DNA from: Spizellomyces punctatus DAOM BR117
Taxonomy: Eukaryota; Chytridiomycota; Chytridiomycetes; Spizellomycetales; Spizellomycetaceae
NCBI RefSeq assembly: GCF_000182565.1
Contig: NW_015971551.1
Coordinates: 213,638 to 277,637, forward strand
DNA length: 64,000 bases
Direction of reading: 5' to 3'
Of this stretch, positions 42,068 through 52,765 are shown in pieces. The position numbers and the translations under genes were made by a program. The notes under the pieces are model-generated. The model had not been told where the DNA came from, did not search any database, and saw only the letters and a program-made list of their open reading frames with translations. How positions within the stretch are numbered: position 1 is the first letter of the stretch; every line of letters starts with the position of its first letter.

Positions 42068-44830
42068 ATGATGCTTGCCGACCGAGGCCTGGTCAATTCG
42101 GCCCATCGAAATCCTCCGCAATCAACCACTATTTTGGACGAAGGGGAGAATGACGACAACAGGCCCATGTCATCTGCTGCTGCTGTATTTCGCTTGGGTC
42201 TGACACCTCAAGCAAGATCAGATCGGTTATTATCGCCGTTACCTTCCCCACCACGGAGCCGTATTTCTAGCGGCCGTAAGGTCTCTCAGCAACTTGATTG
42301 CCTATTGAAGAAAGATAAACGCCGGGTGTTGTCACCACTCGACAGGCCGAAGAAACCCTTGGATATCCCAAAGCTTGCAGATAATTACAAAAATCCCTTC
42401 TTGGGACCCGGGCCACTAGAGCGACGAAAATACGAGCCGACTAAGAAATTGGACAAGAAGACATCGCAATGGGTAAAGTTCAGCGGTAGTTTCCGGATGT
42501 GTAAAAGGTCGTATCTAATGATTTAATGACCGTTGCAGGTGCGAGCGTCGCAGCTATCCCTCCTACCAGCAACGCCTGCAGGACCATCTGCTACACGAAG
42601 GCCGCATCGGGTTCCTGTACTAGGAAAAGTGCCACCAAGCATCCCTGCACCGGAAGGGTATTTTCGTATCTTTACTGAAATGAAAACAGTTGAGACCACC
42701 GACGCATCGAAAAATGGACATCATCTAGCATCTCTTCTTCCGCATCGGTACACAAAGAAAGTGCCTTTATACGGGACCAGTCCGAGAATGCTTCTGATGA
42801 TGCAAAAAGCGGTAAGGGCCTGTTCCTTTTATCAAAGGTTTCTTCTTGTTTCTTACAGTAGCTTCAGCCCCCATCCCGTCTTGCGCGGCTGACCGTCACA
42901 CCGGGAGTGTTACCTCCCATCCCTCAATCGACCATCAAGCCCTCACAAGTCAGCGAAAAAAGCCTTTCTCGGTTCACACGTCTACCGCCCGCTCCATCGA
43001 TAGTCAATGATACAGTGGAGACTCCCACATCTCTCCCCACCTCACAGCCCGCGTCCCGGCGAAGCTCCACTATCAAGGTCCGACGAAAGTTACGGAAAAA
43101 GGTGCAAGTCGCGGAATCTCAATTACAACCTATATCGTCGTCACCCCATGCAGACATCTCGCCAGTACAAACGGCGCCTGAGCCTGACACATCAAATATA
43201 GTGGCTGGTCCACCATCGCATGTCCAGGAAGAGGCGACCAAGCCAGCTATACCAAAGCTCCCTGATGTCGAATTGGACGCAAATTCGGAGCTGACTGGAT
43301 GGGAAACAGAACCGCAACCGCCTTCTGTTGTTGCACCTGCCCGACAGCGATTATCAGAGCCTGTGGTCCAACCAGCGGTGTCAGCTTCTCAACCAGTCAT
43401 GGAGACCGCACCTAGTTCCAAACCCACGCCAAAGTCCTCCGTGGTGGATCGTCCTTATAAACCTCGCCGTCCCACTCCACCAAAACAAGTGACTGTAAAT
43501 CTGCAACAACTGCTTAACAAAAATAAACAAGTCGACAGTCCTATTGAGCCAGGGTCAGACGGAGAAGCGGCCAGGGAGGAGGAGGACGAATTTGTTGTTT
43601 TCCGAGGCGACGACACAACAGCAGAAGACACTGAAACCTCTGCATCAACGCCGAAAATACCGTCAAGGACGTCACAATACCTTGGTAGGCATCGACAAAA
43701 CTCCAACGACCCTGTAAGTGTTGCCTCCGGTGGGGAAGATGAGCGCAAGAAGAGGAGAGCATCAGTGGCTTTGGCTGCGAGAAAGAGTATTGTCCGACGA
43801 ACGGTATGTGTTTGGAACTGACATTAAATCGGTTGAAAATTCATGGGATTGATTTTGATGATTGCACATTCCGTAACAGTCAAAGATAGACCTTGAGCAT
43901 ATGCGACGACAGCGCATTGCAGAAGGCGGGCCACACCGTGCTGGTCTGGAAGGCGAAAAAGCGAAAGAGGTGAGTACCATGGAAACATTCCGTTCGCAAG
44001 GGTCGGTTAGATCTAATATTTGGATAGGACTTCCTGAGTGCAATGGTCAAAGACTTGAACGTTCTCGGCGATGACAGCAAAGCGCGCTATTTAGCTCTCT
44101 CTGAACCAATCTTTAAGGACAAGACCTTGGTTGCAGTCGAAGAAATGGGTGCCGAGTTGGCAAAAATGGGTTGGGTCACAGAACAGGAGATTGAATACAT
44201 CAACCGGGTATTTCCTTTCATTGTAGTTAGTATTCTTGTGAATTATCAACTTATCTTTCGCCATTCAAGGTGTTTGAACTTGTAGCGGGTGATCATATTG
44301 ATCAATCTGAATTCTGTGTTATTGCTGCGTTGGCGGAGAGAATGACACTGCTAGAGTAGGTTACTTGGTGAATATTTACTGGTGGCTATGGACAGGTAGT
44401 CTAATCATTATTTATACTCGCTCGCAGTACGAATCTCCGCCTCAGCTTCAGCGATACCGACTTCAAAAAGCTGGAGAGGAATATCAAGCAGTACCGCAAC
44501 CTCTTTTCTGTCAACACCTCTTCTGAGGACGGGCGAATGACATATGAGGATCTCAAAATACTCCTTCTTTCTACTGGCCTGCCGGCAGACTCAATAGAAC
44601 ATGTCGCATCATTACTGAATGTGGCGTCGGACGAGGCAGCCGCATCTGGGACTACCAAGCAGACTGCTGTGGGTTTCCTGGATTTCTTGACCTATGTTCC
44701 CTTTTTCTCGGTCCTACATGATAAGATAGTGGCGGATCCTTTTGCTGAAGGGGGCGGTAGTGGTGAAGATGTGATTAAGAATTTGTTGGCGGATTTAAAG
44801 GGACGACAAAAAGGCGGTGGAGCTGGGTAG
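42068..44830 (+). CDS. Large disordered protein with C-terminal helical (EF-hand-like) domain, unknown
   Basis: Seven or so exons. The N-terminal two thirds is Pro/Ser/Lys-rich (42068-43802), with small conserved-looking blocks (DNYKNPFLGPGPLERRKY, YGTSPRMLLMMQKA, DRPYKPRRPTPPKQVTVNL). From exon SKIDLEHMRRQRIAEGGPHR onward it becomes helical: DFLSAMVKDLNVLGDD, LVAVEEMGAELAKMGWVTEQ, HIDQSEFCVIAALAERMTLL, FKKLERNIKQYRNLFSVNTS, DGRMTYEDLKILLLSTGL and QTAVGFLDFLTYVPFFSVLH. The last part looks like degenerate EF-hands (SEDGRMTYEDLKILL). A flagellar or cytoskeletal role would fit the neighbours but is not shown. No family assigned. It is convergent with the alpha/beta hydrolase gene. Confidence 0.65.
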
Positions 44831-44937
44831 ATTCATTCACTTTTACAATAGATCAAGAAGGGATAATGCCAACTCTGATTGCACCACATTTGCATTCTTC
44901 ATCCTATTAAGCATTAAAAGCGGGTATTAACCAGCAT

Positions 44938-45820
44938 CTAAGTCCGCTTCACATTCCGCTCCTTCTTGTGCTCCAGAAACCACTTTACGACTTCAGGATT
45001 GTTGTACGTCTCGGTCCAACTATCATGCTTCGCCCGGGGATAGCTGGTGTACTTGACTTTACCGCCATGCTCCTGTAACGCTTCCACAGCCTGCTCGCTT
45101 TCCGTGATGGGGATGATGTTATCCAGCACCCCGTGAAATACCCAAACAGGTAGGTGCTTGATCAATCCAAGCCGAAGGGTATCAGTACCTCCACAAATTG
45201 GTGCAATCGCAGCAAACCGCTGAGGATTGTGCAGTGCAATATTCCAGGTTCCTTGCCCTCCCATAGACACGCCAGTTACGTAGATCCGGGAGGCATCGAC
45301 CCGGTATGTGTCCTCAATCTCGTTCAATAGGTGCTCCAGAACATGAGCGTTCCATCCGTATCCTTTGGTCAGGTCGACTTGAGGTGAAACAGTGATGAAC
45401 GTCTCCGCCACAAGCTTGGCAGTCTCTTCTGGAACCTTTGTATTAGAGGGTCAGTATAGGCGTCTTGTACAAGCTCAAGAATGTGATACATACCGGAAGT
45501 GAGGCAGCATCGGGCTCTTCTTCATCTACTGTCTTTTTAGCGGCTTTCAAGTCCGGAACATGAACGATCGGAGGCTTTCCCGCTTGGATAAGTTCATATG
45601 CGGTAACTAGTTTGGGAATACCGTGTCTTTTAACAAATTCCAAATCGTTTTGTCCACCCCGCGCGCTTTCACCTGCTCCATGCAGGAAGAGGATTAATGG
45701 CCATTTCTTGGATGAGTCTTCCTCGTACTGAGGGGGAGTGGAGAGGAGATACTGGTAGGCGTACGCGGCAGGAGACTTTTGTTGCACAAAGGGACGCAGC
45801 AAGGTGGTAGGAGAGGGCAT
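44938..45820 (-). CDS. Alpha/beta hydrolase, PHB-depolymerase/phospholipase-esterase-like
   Basis: Two exons (45820 to about 45494, then about 45433 to 44938). N-terminal KKWPLILFLHGAGESARGG carries the oxyanion-hole HGxGE. The nucleophile elbow is RIYVTGVSMGGQGTWNIALH (GxSxG). The acid is in VWVFHGVLDNIIPITES, and the catalytic His in YPRAKHDSWTETYNNPEVVK. This pattern (HDSW near the C-terminus, LDNIIP) is that of the prolyl-oligopeptidase/PHB-depolymerase-type esterases found in fungi and bacteria. It is probably cytosolic since no signal peptide is visible. The substrate is unknown. Confidence 0.82.
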
Positions 45821-46279
45821 GTTGTTCGATAGAGAGGTAATTTGCTGAAGAAAAGGTATCTAAAGTGACAAGTAGCTAAAGGCGCAAGTGAGCTGTTTGA
45901 AAAGACAAAAGATGGAGAAAACACACACGGGCTCAGGTCATGCAACGATAACACAAACAAACCACCTTCCAGAACGAGTCATCGTTGAGGTAAGCGAGAC
46001 AGGACGCGACGCGACACGACACGGGACACTCGGGCAGATGGGGGTGGCAAGTGACAGTTTGCGTTTGTTTGCTTATAATAGTTTTGAATCATTTCCTTTT
46101 GCCTTTTCAATACATCGGTCGCTATTCTTGGGCATGTACACCGGTCAACTGAACGCCACAACCCCCATACCCTCCGCAGATCCCATGTGATTCCTTGGCC
46201 CCAAGTTCCTTTTACCTGGTTAATAAAATCACTTGCCAGGGCGTATGCCCCATGAATCTAGTCTGATTCCTACATCAAC
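45821..46279. other. Divergent intergenic region
   Basis: About 460 bp between the hydrolase and the ubiquitin-like gene. No specific site supported. Confidence 0.3.
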
Positions 46280-46687
46280 ATGCCTTCCCTCGTCCGAGCA
46301 AGCTTCCCAACTCAAACTACCCCGTCTGCACATCCCAATTATGCGGGTCTTCGGCGATCTCAGGCAGTGTGGGATCTCCCATCTGTTCCTCTTGACACAG
46401 AATTGAATGTCAATGTTACAATATCATTTCCCGCCGCGCAACGTCTACCATTGTCTATAGAGTCCATGTCGACTGTCCATACGTTAAAGTCCCGCATTGC
46501 CGATCTACGTGGCTTGGATGAAGCCGGTGTGCAACGTATAAAGCTGACTTTTAACGACACAGAAATGGTGGACTCAGATCACATCTACGAATATGGGATC
46601 AGTAGTGGGGCCATCATCGTCGTACAATGGGTTGATCCTCAATTACAACGAGTCGACAGTGGAAAAGAAGATCTTATAGAGAAGTAG
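46280..46687 (+). CDS. Ubiquitin-like domain protein, unknown
   Basis: 135 residues, single exon. The C-terminal two thirds reads as a ubiquitin fold: LNVNVTISFPAAQRLPLSIE, STVHTLKSRIADLRGLDEAG, VQRIKLTFNDTEMVDSDHIY and EYGISSGAIIVVQWVDP. It lacks a C-terminal diglycine, so it is not a conjugated modifier. It is probably a UBL domain that binds a partner. The N-terminus is polar. No specific orthologue recognised. Confidence 0.65.
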   Translation: MPSLVRASFPTQTTPSAHPNYAGLRRSQAVWDLPSVPLDTELNVNVTISFPAAQRLPLSIESMSTVHTLKSRIADLRGLDEAGVQRIKLTFNDTEMVDSDHIYEYGISSGAIIVVQWVDPQLQRVDSGKEDLIEK

Positions 46688-47011
46688 CGTAAATAACCTA
46701 TTGTAGATATTATTCATTTGTAGAAAGTATGATATTTCATATATATAATCACTTGCTATAATTAAATTGGCAATTAATGCGTTCATCACATCTGTCCAAC
46801 AAGTTTCGACATTCCTGGTCGATATCCCATCGTTTGCATCAAGTTATCGAAATGACTCAAAGGCATCAAGATATCAATGCAAAGTCACCGTGCCACGTAC
46901 CTTAACTCATCAATTGAGCTAGCCAGATCGTGAACAGATCGTGAACCTATAGAAGTTTTGTTGCTGTGGATCCGTGACGTCGAAAAGCGATTCTACCAGA
47001 GTGCACCGTAC

Positions 47012-49003
47012 ATGATTGTGCTGCAGATTGGCCAGGTATGCATGAACGCATAACACTACGCGAATATTCTCTTCCGTCGTTTGTTGACCCCACGTCATGC
47101 TCGCTTCTTTGGTTGGCTTCAGTGTGGCATTCAAATAGGACAGCAGTTGTTTGACGTGCTCGAAAGGGAGTGAGTTCAGGGTTTTGTTTATCGGAGCTCA
47201 AGTGTATCTGTGTCTCATGTCCATGACTGAAGAAATACGAGCAAGGAATCGGCTATAGGTCCTCTCTCGAGATTTCGCCAACTAGTCATCGATACAGAAC
47301 GCAAGGTGGGACCGGCGATCTAGCTACTGCGGATTGTCGGCGAAATCCTGATTGGAACGTTGAATTGAAACTGCAGACATGGCGCAAACGTCAACGCGAG
47401 TCTCGAAGCTCTATTTTCACTACACAATACATAGACAATGGCACAACTGGGCGGGGTAACAATTGGGCCCATGGATACTGGGATATCTCGCATCTTGAAG
47501 CTATCATGAATGCATACAGAAAAGCTGCCGAGGCGTCTGATACGAATGACGGAACTCTGCTGCTACATAGGTAATTCTCCGCGTAGCGTCTTTCCTGTTG
47601 TACATCGCGCTGAATGATGCCACTTCCACAGCATCGCTGGAGGGACTGGTTCTGGGCTTGGTTCACGGTATGGAAAAATGGCATGATGATGTTCCTAGAG
47701 TCCATACCGATATGAGATCGTAGCATAGCCGAAGAAGTGCGCGACCGATATCCAAAGCAATGTCTTATGACTTTTGCGTAAGAGGGCATTTACATTAGGC
47801 CTATACTCAGACATATTCTAATGTGTATATTCCCCTAGAGTGGCTCCTTTCTCGTCGGGCGAAACCGCCTTGCAACACTATAACTCTTTGTTAACGCTTG
47901 GCTGGATGCACAGGTTACGATCGCCATTGTCCATCACGAACAACAAACTAAGCGAGTTAATCGGCCTCCACTTCTTTAGATATTCAGATTTGATTGGTTT
48001 TCTATCTAATGATGCTATTATGGGCACGGTATCGAGACAGTACGGTCTCGTTTCCCGAGGTAAAGTCGATCAAAACCTGGGCTGCATCTTTTATACGTTC
48101 TGACCCCAATCAGGAGCGAAGGTGGAGAAGGTCACTTTGGACGATTTGAACGAGTATATAGCGCATTGCCTCGCTGGACTGGTGCTTCCTACCACGGAGG
48201 TCAAAAGCCAGAGTGGCAAGTTAGAGTACAAACGGTGAATATGCCATGTCATCAGGGTGACTGGGACTTTCAGGATCTAATTAATCTACTCGTAAAGTAA
48301 ACCCAGCGCACTTAATGCGTGGAATGTGGTAGCGGAATTGACTCCGGTGCCAAGCTGCAAGATGGCGACACTGGCGTCTTCCACCGTTGTATCAGGCGTA
48401 GGCAACATTGCAAAGTACGTCAGCGAGACAAGTGCCACCAGCATGCTAATCCCAAGCTAAATTTTAGCGCACAGCGATTTTACATTAGGGTGGGACAGTC
48501 TACGAACGAATTTGATGCGAAATTTGGCGAGTATGCCTATTGGAACACGCCGCAAGTGCATTGCCGCCCGACTACAAGCGCGTGGGGTAATAGGACCAGA
48601 GTACTGGCAAAAATCAGCCCAGTTTGAGCAGAAATTCGTTACCAAGTTGGGAGTGGTAAATCAATCGAAATGGTTCGACGTAAAAACCTCCTCTTTATAC
48701 GGTATGGCAAAACCGATCCACTACGGTATATGGGCCGCCATTTTACTAATCGTTTGCTCCTCAATAGCACTTGACATCAAGTCCCCAAAGCGATCTCTAG
48801 ATGTGTGCTACAATGGGTCAGATGTGATACCAGTGCTTGATTCAATGCTCACAAAGGCGGAAGCAATGTACAAAGCAGGAGCCTATTTGCACTGGTACGA
48901 ACGATACGGTGGCAGTGAGGTGCAAGAGGTTTTTTCCGACTGTTTTGAAATTATCCAAACAGCAAATGACGCCTATACGGAGATTTTGGGTAGTCATCTC
49001 TGA
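47012..49003 (+). CDS. TUBD1: Delta-tubulin, many exons
   Basis: ATG at 47012 (MIVLQIGQ), then short exons: CGIQIGQQLFDVLERE, GPLSRFRQLVIDTERK, TWRKRQRESRSS...GRGNNWAHGYWD, the tubulin signature SIAGGTGSGLGSR, IAEEVRDRYPKQCLMTFA, VAPFSSGETALQHYNSLLTL, DLIGFLSNDAIMGTV, VEKVTLDDLNEYIAHCLAGL, DLINLL, NAWNVVAELTPVPSCKMATL, and C-terminal exons ending with SDVIPVLDSMLTKAEAMYKA ... EILGSHL. GTP-binding loop GGTGSGLG is intact. Segments such as NYNSLLTL, NDAI and the C-terminal MLxKAxxMYxxxAYLHWY match delta-tubulin rather than alpha, beta or gamma. Delta-tubulin is needed for triplet centriole microtubules and is found in flagellated fungi only. Some exon borders between 47870 and 48480 are unresolved. 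Confidence 0.85.
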
Positions 49004-49102
49004 ATTAGAGAGCTTTTAGTATTTGTACATATTATATATACATGCTATATTGTATTGGAGAGACAGCGAAAACTTTTGGCCCACGTCCTTCCTCCTGCGA
49101 AC

Positions 49103-50203
49103 TTAACCTTCTTCGTCATAATCCTCATCAATATCCATTTCCGTTTTGACAGCTGTTACGGATGGAAAAGGAGTAGGCGTAGTCGGGGCGGGTTGATAAT
49201 CTGATCCGGAAACGCCTGTCATACTCGCGGCAGATGCACGAGCGGAGGTGGGTGACCCTGGTACACTAGGGCCTCGTACGGATGGTGCGGCGGTAAGTGG
49301 TCGCGATGCTTCCGTGGATATGTCCATTGGCTGGTGCTTTGAAGTACGCTTATTGATCAAATGCACAACATTAGCATTCATTTTAGTGATTTTAGTCGGT
49401 TGGATTAATAAATGAGCATACACTGATGGCGATTTGAAAGTTGGTGCTGGTGAGTGTATGGCGCTCTGGGGGGAGCCGCACTCCAAATTTTTCGGGTATC
49501 AACGGGAGAGGGACGGAATTTCGTTTGGCAGCCAGTGCCTCGAGAAACTAAGTGCGCAATATCTCAATCTACAGCTTTGTACGAGGTGAAACACGGCAAT
49601 ACGCACCTCTCTTCCAGGGGGTGTGGTAAACGTATGAGGTGCCCGACCTTCTATCGCCAGACGTACGTCGTCGAGTGAAATGCTATTATGGCTTGCGTGC
49701 TCCGCGTAGATTTGTGCGTCTGCCAAAACATCTAGAACGTAACCTGCCATATAGATATTGCCAAATTGATTAAGATACAGAATCCTTGATAAATTGCACT
49801 TTGAATGCCTCGACAAGGACATGGCTAGAGCGTTGTTCATGCGGAGTCCAAACACAGAAACTGAAGGCCAAACCCTGGCGAGGAGTGAATACTCACGATG
49901 AATGAATTCCAAAAGTTGTGGAATGACTCGCGGCTCATAGTCTTCTACCCCCATTGCCTGTAATATAAGGGAAACCAACTTTGCATCCCGGGGAAGTTGG
50001 ACGGCGTCTTGACGTCCGTGCGCTGCCGCGGCAGCAAGAAGGGCAGCGGTTTCTGGGTTTATACCATCTGGAACCGTTTGTTGAACAGAGCTTGAGATGG
50101 AAGTGGAGATGGAAGTGGGGGCATTGATGGCAGATGCAGGGATGTTTGGGGTGCTCGGGGGAGACGGGGCAACAGCTGGTGTTTCTTCCATTGGAACAGT
50201 CAT
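49103..50203 (-). CDS. TAF9: TFIID/SAGA subunit TAF9
   Basis: Four exons on the minus strand, with MTVPMEETPAVAPSPPSTPN as the likely start (ATG 50203; an in-frame run continues upstream to 50290 but is less likely). After a Pro/Ser-rich leader, the histone-fold reads LPRDAKLVSLILQAMGVEDY, EPRVIPQLLEFIHRYVLDVL, ADAQIYAEHASHNSISLDDV and RLAIEGRAPHTFTTPPGREA, then LAAKRNSVPLPLIPEKFGVR and LPPERHTLTSTNFQIAIS, which match TAF9. The tail is Ser/Pro/Thr-rich and ends acidic (MDIDEDYDEEG). TAF9 pairs with TAF6 in TFIID and SAGA. Introns: gtgagt...tatggcag, gtgcgta...ctcgag and gtatgc...aataag. Confidence 0.92.
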
Positions 50204-50420
50204 GAAGGAGATCAGACTCGGTGGTAAGTTGGTTGGTAGATCTGGTGGTGGGGTGGCACAGGTAAAGTTAGCAACCACGTGATTACGCATTCCTTTGATC
50301 GTACCAAATCAAAGCTAAATAGGATATTTTACGCTCGATCGTTGCCCAAAAGCTCCACAGAATGTGAGGATGATATACATTGGTGTGTCTACGATAATTT
50401 AGCCCATAGAACTCTTAACA

Positions 50421-51685
50421 CTAATCGGACGCCCATCGCAGTCTATTTGGCGATGCGTGAGCATTAAAGCTGCCAGCGGGTGCCAGGGAGGTGCTACCGT
50501 CACTCTGCTGTGCAGTGCGAAGACCCATCAAAATTACGGTCATGCCAACTCCAAAGATCGCAAAAAATTGGATTAATCCAGAAATTGTCGGGATCTCGTG
50601 GAACAACAGCACATTGGACATTACGGCACTGAAGAGTTTAAAGATGTTATTGAGCGACAGAGATGAGTCAACAATACGGAGTATCTGATATCTAGCTAAT
50701 CCTACGCACCATCCATTGAAAGTAGCAAATAACATCGGTTGAAATCTTGACACTGGGTAATGGGTGAGCGCCCTTTGCCGGAAGAGTTCCAAGCCCATCA
50801 CCGACATTCCGATCACGAGAATCATCGCCAACACTGGAGTGGCTACACCAGTTGATGATGTTACTTCGCCTGCAGCGCCCGTTGTAGCATTCGCTACAGC
50901 GACGTGGGCACCACTTGATGTGGCACTCATTGCTCGTACCCTTGCCAGTACGGACAAAACCTTTCCGCAGGTAACTGTCACCGCTCCAAACAAGGAGCAT
51001 ATGGCCACATGAAGGTACAAATTGTAATCCTTCCCTAGAAAGTCCCGCCATTTCTTTGAATATCTTGTCGATCGCAGAACATAGATCAACATCAAAACAC
51101 TGGACACCAGGGTTGCCAGCCCAAGAAAAAATGAGCGTGTCCGGCAGCATTCATCTAATATTTGGGAGGGTACTGGAGGACGAGTAGGATCCTTTGTCAG
51201 CTGTCCACCCTTTGGTGCAGCCAGGAGGATTATCAGCACGCCGCAGGCAACCACACCATATCCAATGCGTTGGCGCCTAGTGATCTTCTCTCCCAGGTAC
51301 TTGTGCGCTAGCACCGCATTAACGATGACCGACACGATTCCCAAAGGAGTGACGACCGCCGCAGAGACAAAGCTCAAGGCTACCCAATTGCCACATGCTT
51401 CTCCAAGATACGCGAGCAGGAGACCGAGCAGCCATGTTCGATTTCGAGCCCGTGTGGCTAGAGATATGGCTGGGTCGGCATTGGAAGGTATCGGACGCCG
51501 TCTCCGAGCTGATGGAAGGTAGGAGAGAGCAGCAATGCGGTTGATCGCGTGCTTCTGCAGAGTCTGTCCCAAGCCAATAGCGCAACTAACAATGCGGGAT
51601 GAGATGTCCACTGCCGACCGATACCAACCATCACCTTTGAAACTTACTTGCCCAATAACGCTGCTAGCAAACCCAGCAAAAACAT
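50421..51685 (-). CDS. NIPA-family magnesium transporter
   Basis: A tiny first exon (51685-51648, 38 nt) starts MFLLGLLAALLGN, and a 62-bp intron (gtaagt...tgttag) joins it to CAIGLGQTLQKHAINRIAA in exon 2 (51585-50421). The total is 400 residues. The unspliced frame is open but lacks an ATG, so the spliced form is preferred. The family has 7-9 membrane helices: AYLGEACGNWVALSFVSAAV, VVTPLGIVSVIVNAVLAHKY, IGYGVVACGVLIILLAAPKG, FFLGLATLVSSVLMLIYVLR, CSLFGAVTVTCGKVLSVL, ATPVLAMILVIGMSVMGLEL, FNGWCVGLARYQILRIVDSS and IFAIFGVGMTVILMG-like segments. The motifs VVTPLG and G-E match NIPA/DUF803. It mediates Mg2+ uptake at plasma or endosomal membranes. With the CorA gene it is the second Mg2+ transporter here. 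Confidence 0.88.
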
Positions 51686-51955
51686 GAAATCTATCCGACC
51701 ATGCGACAGGCACGTCCAAACGGCGTGTTGCTATTTTCGTGCTGAACTTTAAAAAAAGGAGGCGTAAAGAACGCGGCTTTTGGTCAACTCACGCGGCCTG
51801 TCGCCAAAACGGCATGTGCTGAAAGTCAAAAAAAATTGCCGTTTTGATGACAACAGCAATGTGTATAAAAAAGGAAGAGAGGTTCGTCCTCATCTTCATC
51901 TCTTTTCAGCAACTGCCCAACACTCCTTCCGCACACTCTCGCTAAACACACCATA

Positions 51956-52546
51956 ATGGTCCGTTTTACCACCCTTCTCCTGCTCGCGGCAGCTACCTTC
52001 TCCACCATCTCTGCAAAGCCTTGCAATGTCGCCGATACAAAATACGTGGGACAAAAAGCGGTTCTGAAGCAGGTTGCTGCCAGCCTTCCCAACCAGCCTG
52101 CGGCCGTATTCCAGATATCGGGAACAGCAGAGATTCTTGATGGTTGTAACTTCATTGTCAGGAATTTCACTTTCCTCCCCGGTTACGCTGGTTCCGTATG
52201 GTTGGGACGTAGGCCAGGCGACCAAATGGCCAAGGGTGTGGCGGAAAATGTCGTGGCTAGCAACAATCTAGATAGCCAAAAGTTCACCTTAAGAAGCGTG
52301 CCTGGATCGGAAATCAGCTTTGACGAGTTTGACACCCTCGTTCTCTTTTCTACCATCGACAACTTTGAGATGGCTACTGCTCAGTTCCCCGGATTGGCGG
52401 CACCAAATGCGACCTCCACAGGATCCTCTCCAAGTGCAACCGAAGCGGCTAGTGGTAAAAGCAAAAGCTCCGCTTCCTCCGTCGGTGGGTCTGCTGTGAT
52501 TGTTGGCGCCGCCGCTGCCGCCGCAGCATTCGCCGTTGGGTTGTAA
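51956..52546 (+). CDS. GPI-anchored surface protein with DM13-like domain
   Basis: 196 residues, one exon. Signal peptide MVRFTTLLLLAAATFSTISA, cleaved near AKPC. The ectodomain contains FQISGTAEILDGCNFIVRNF, TFLPGYAGSVWLG and a Phe-rich end (SFDEFDTLVLFSTIDNFEM), resembling the DM13 pattern (short beta-sandwich with a conserved DGC/F). A Ser/Thr/Gly-rich stalk (TSTGSSPSATEAASGKSKSS) and a C-terminal hydrophobic tail (AVIVGAAAAAAAFAVGL) indicate a GPI anchor. DM13 proteins are predicted electron-transfer or heme-linked surface proteins; the role here is unknown. The resemblance is by eye. Confidence 0.7.
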   Translation: MVRFTTLLLLAAATFSTISAKPCNVADTKYVGQKAVLKQVAASLPNQPAAVFQISGTAEILDGCNFIVRNFTFLPGYAGSVWLGRRPGDQMAKGVAENVVASNNLDSQKFTLRSVPGSEISFDEFDTLVLFSTIDNFEMATAQFPGLAAPNATSTGSSPSATEAASGKSKSSASSVGGSAVIVGAAAAAAAFAVGL

Positions 52547-52765
52547 GAGACATTTGCCACGAATATATAGTTCTGAATCAATATTACTCCATAGATTATT
52601 GTTGATAGTCAAAAATATACAGAGAAATGTTAATAGTTATCAGATAATAAGGATGCCCCATCATTGCCATAGTAACCAAAACACAGGAATGAAGCAGCGC
52701 GGCGGTAACGAAACTGACCGCTTTGTAAAGATGTATTTTTTGCAAACGATCCTTAGACAACCTTC

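Noticed and set aside
46919-47201. Minus-strand frames at the delta-tubulin start
   Set aside because: The plus strand encodes MIVLQIGQ and CGIQIGQQLFDVLERE with proper splice sites, so the minus frames are shadows.
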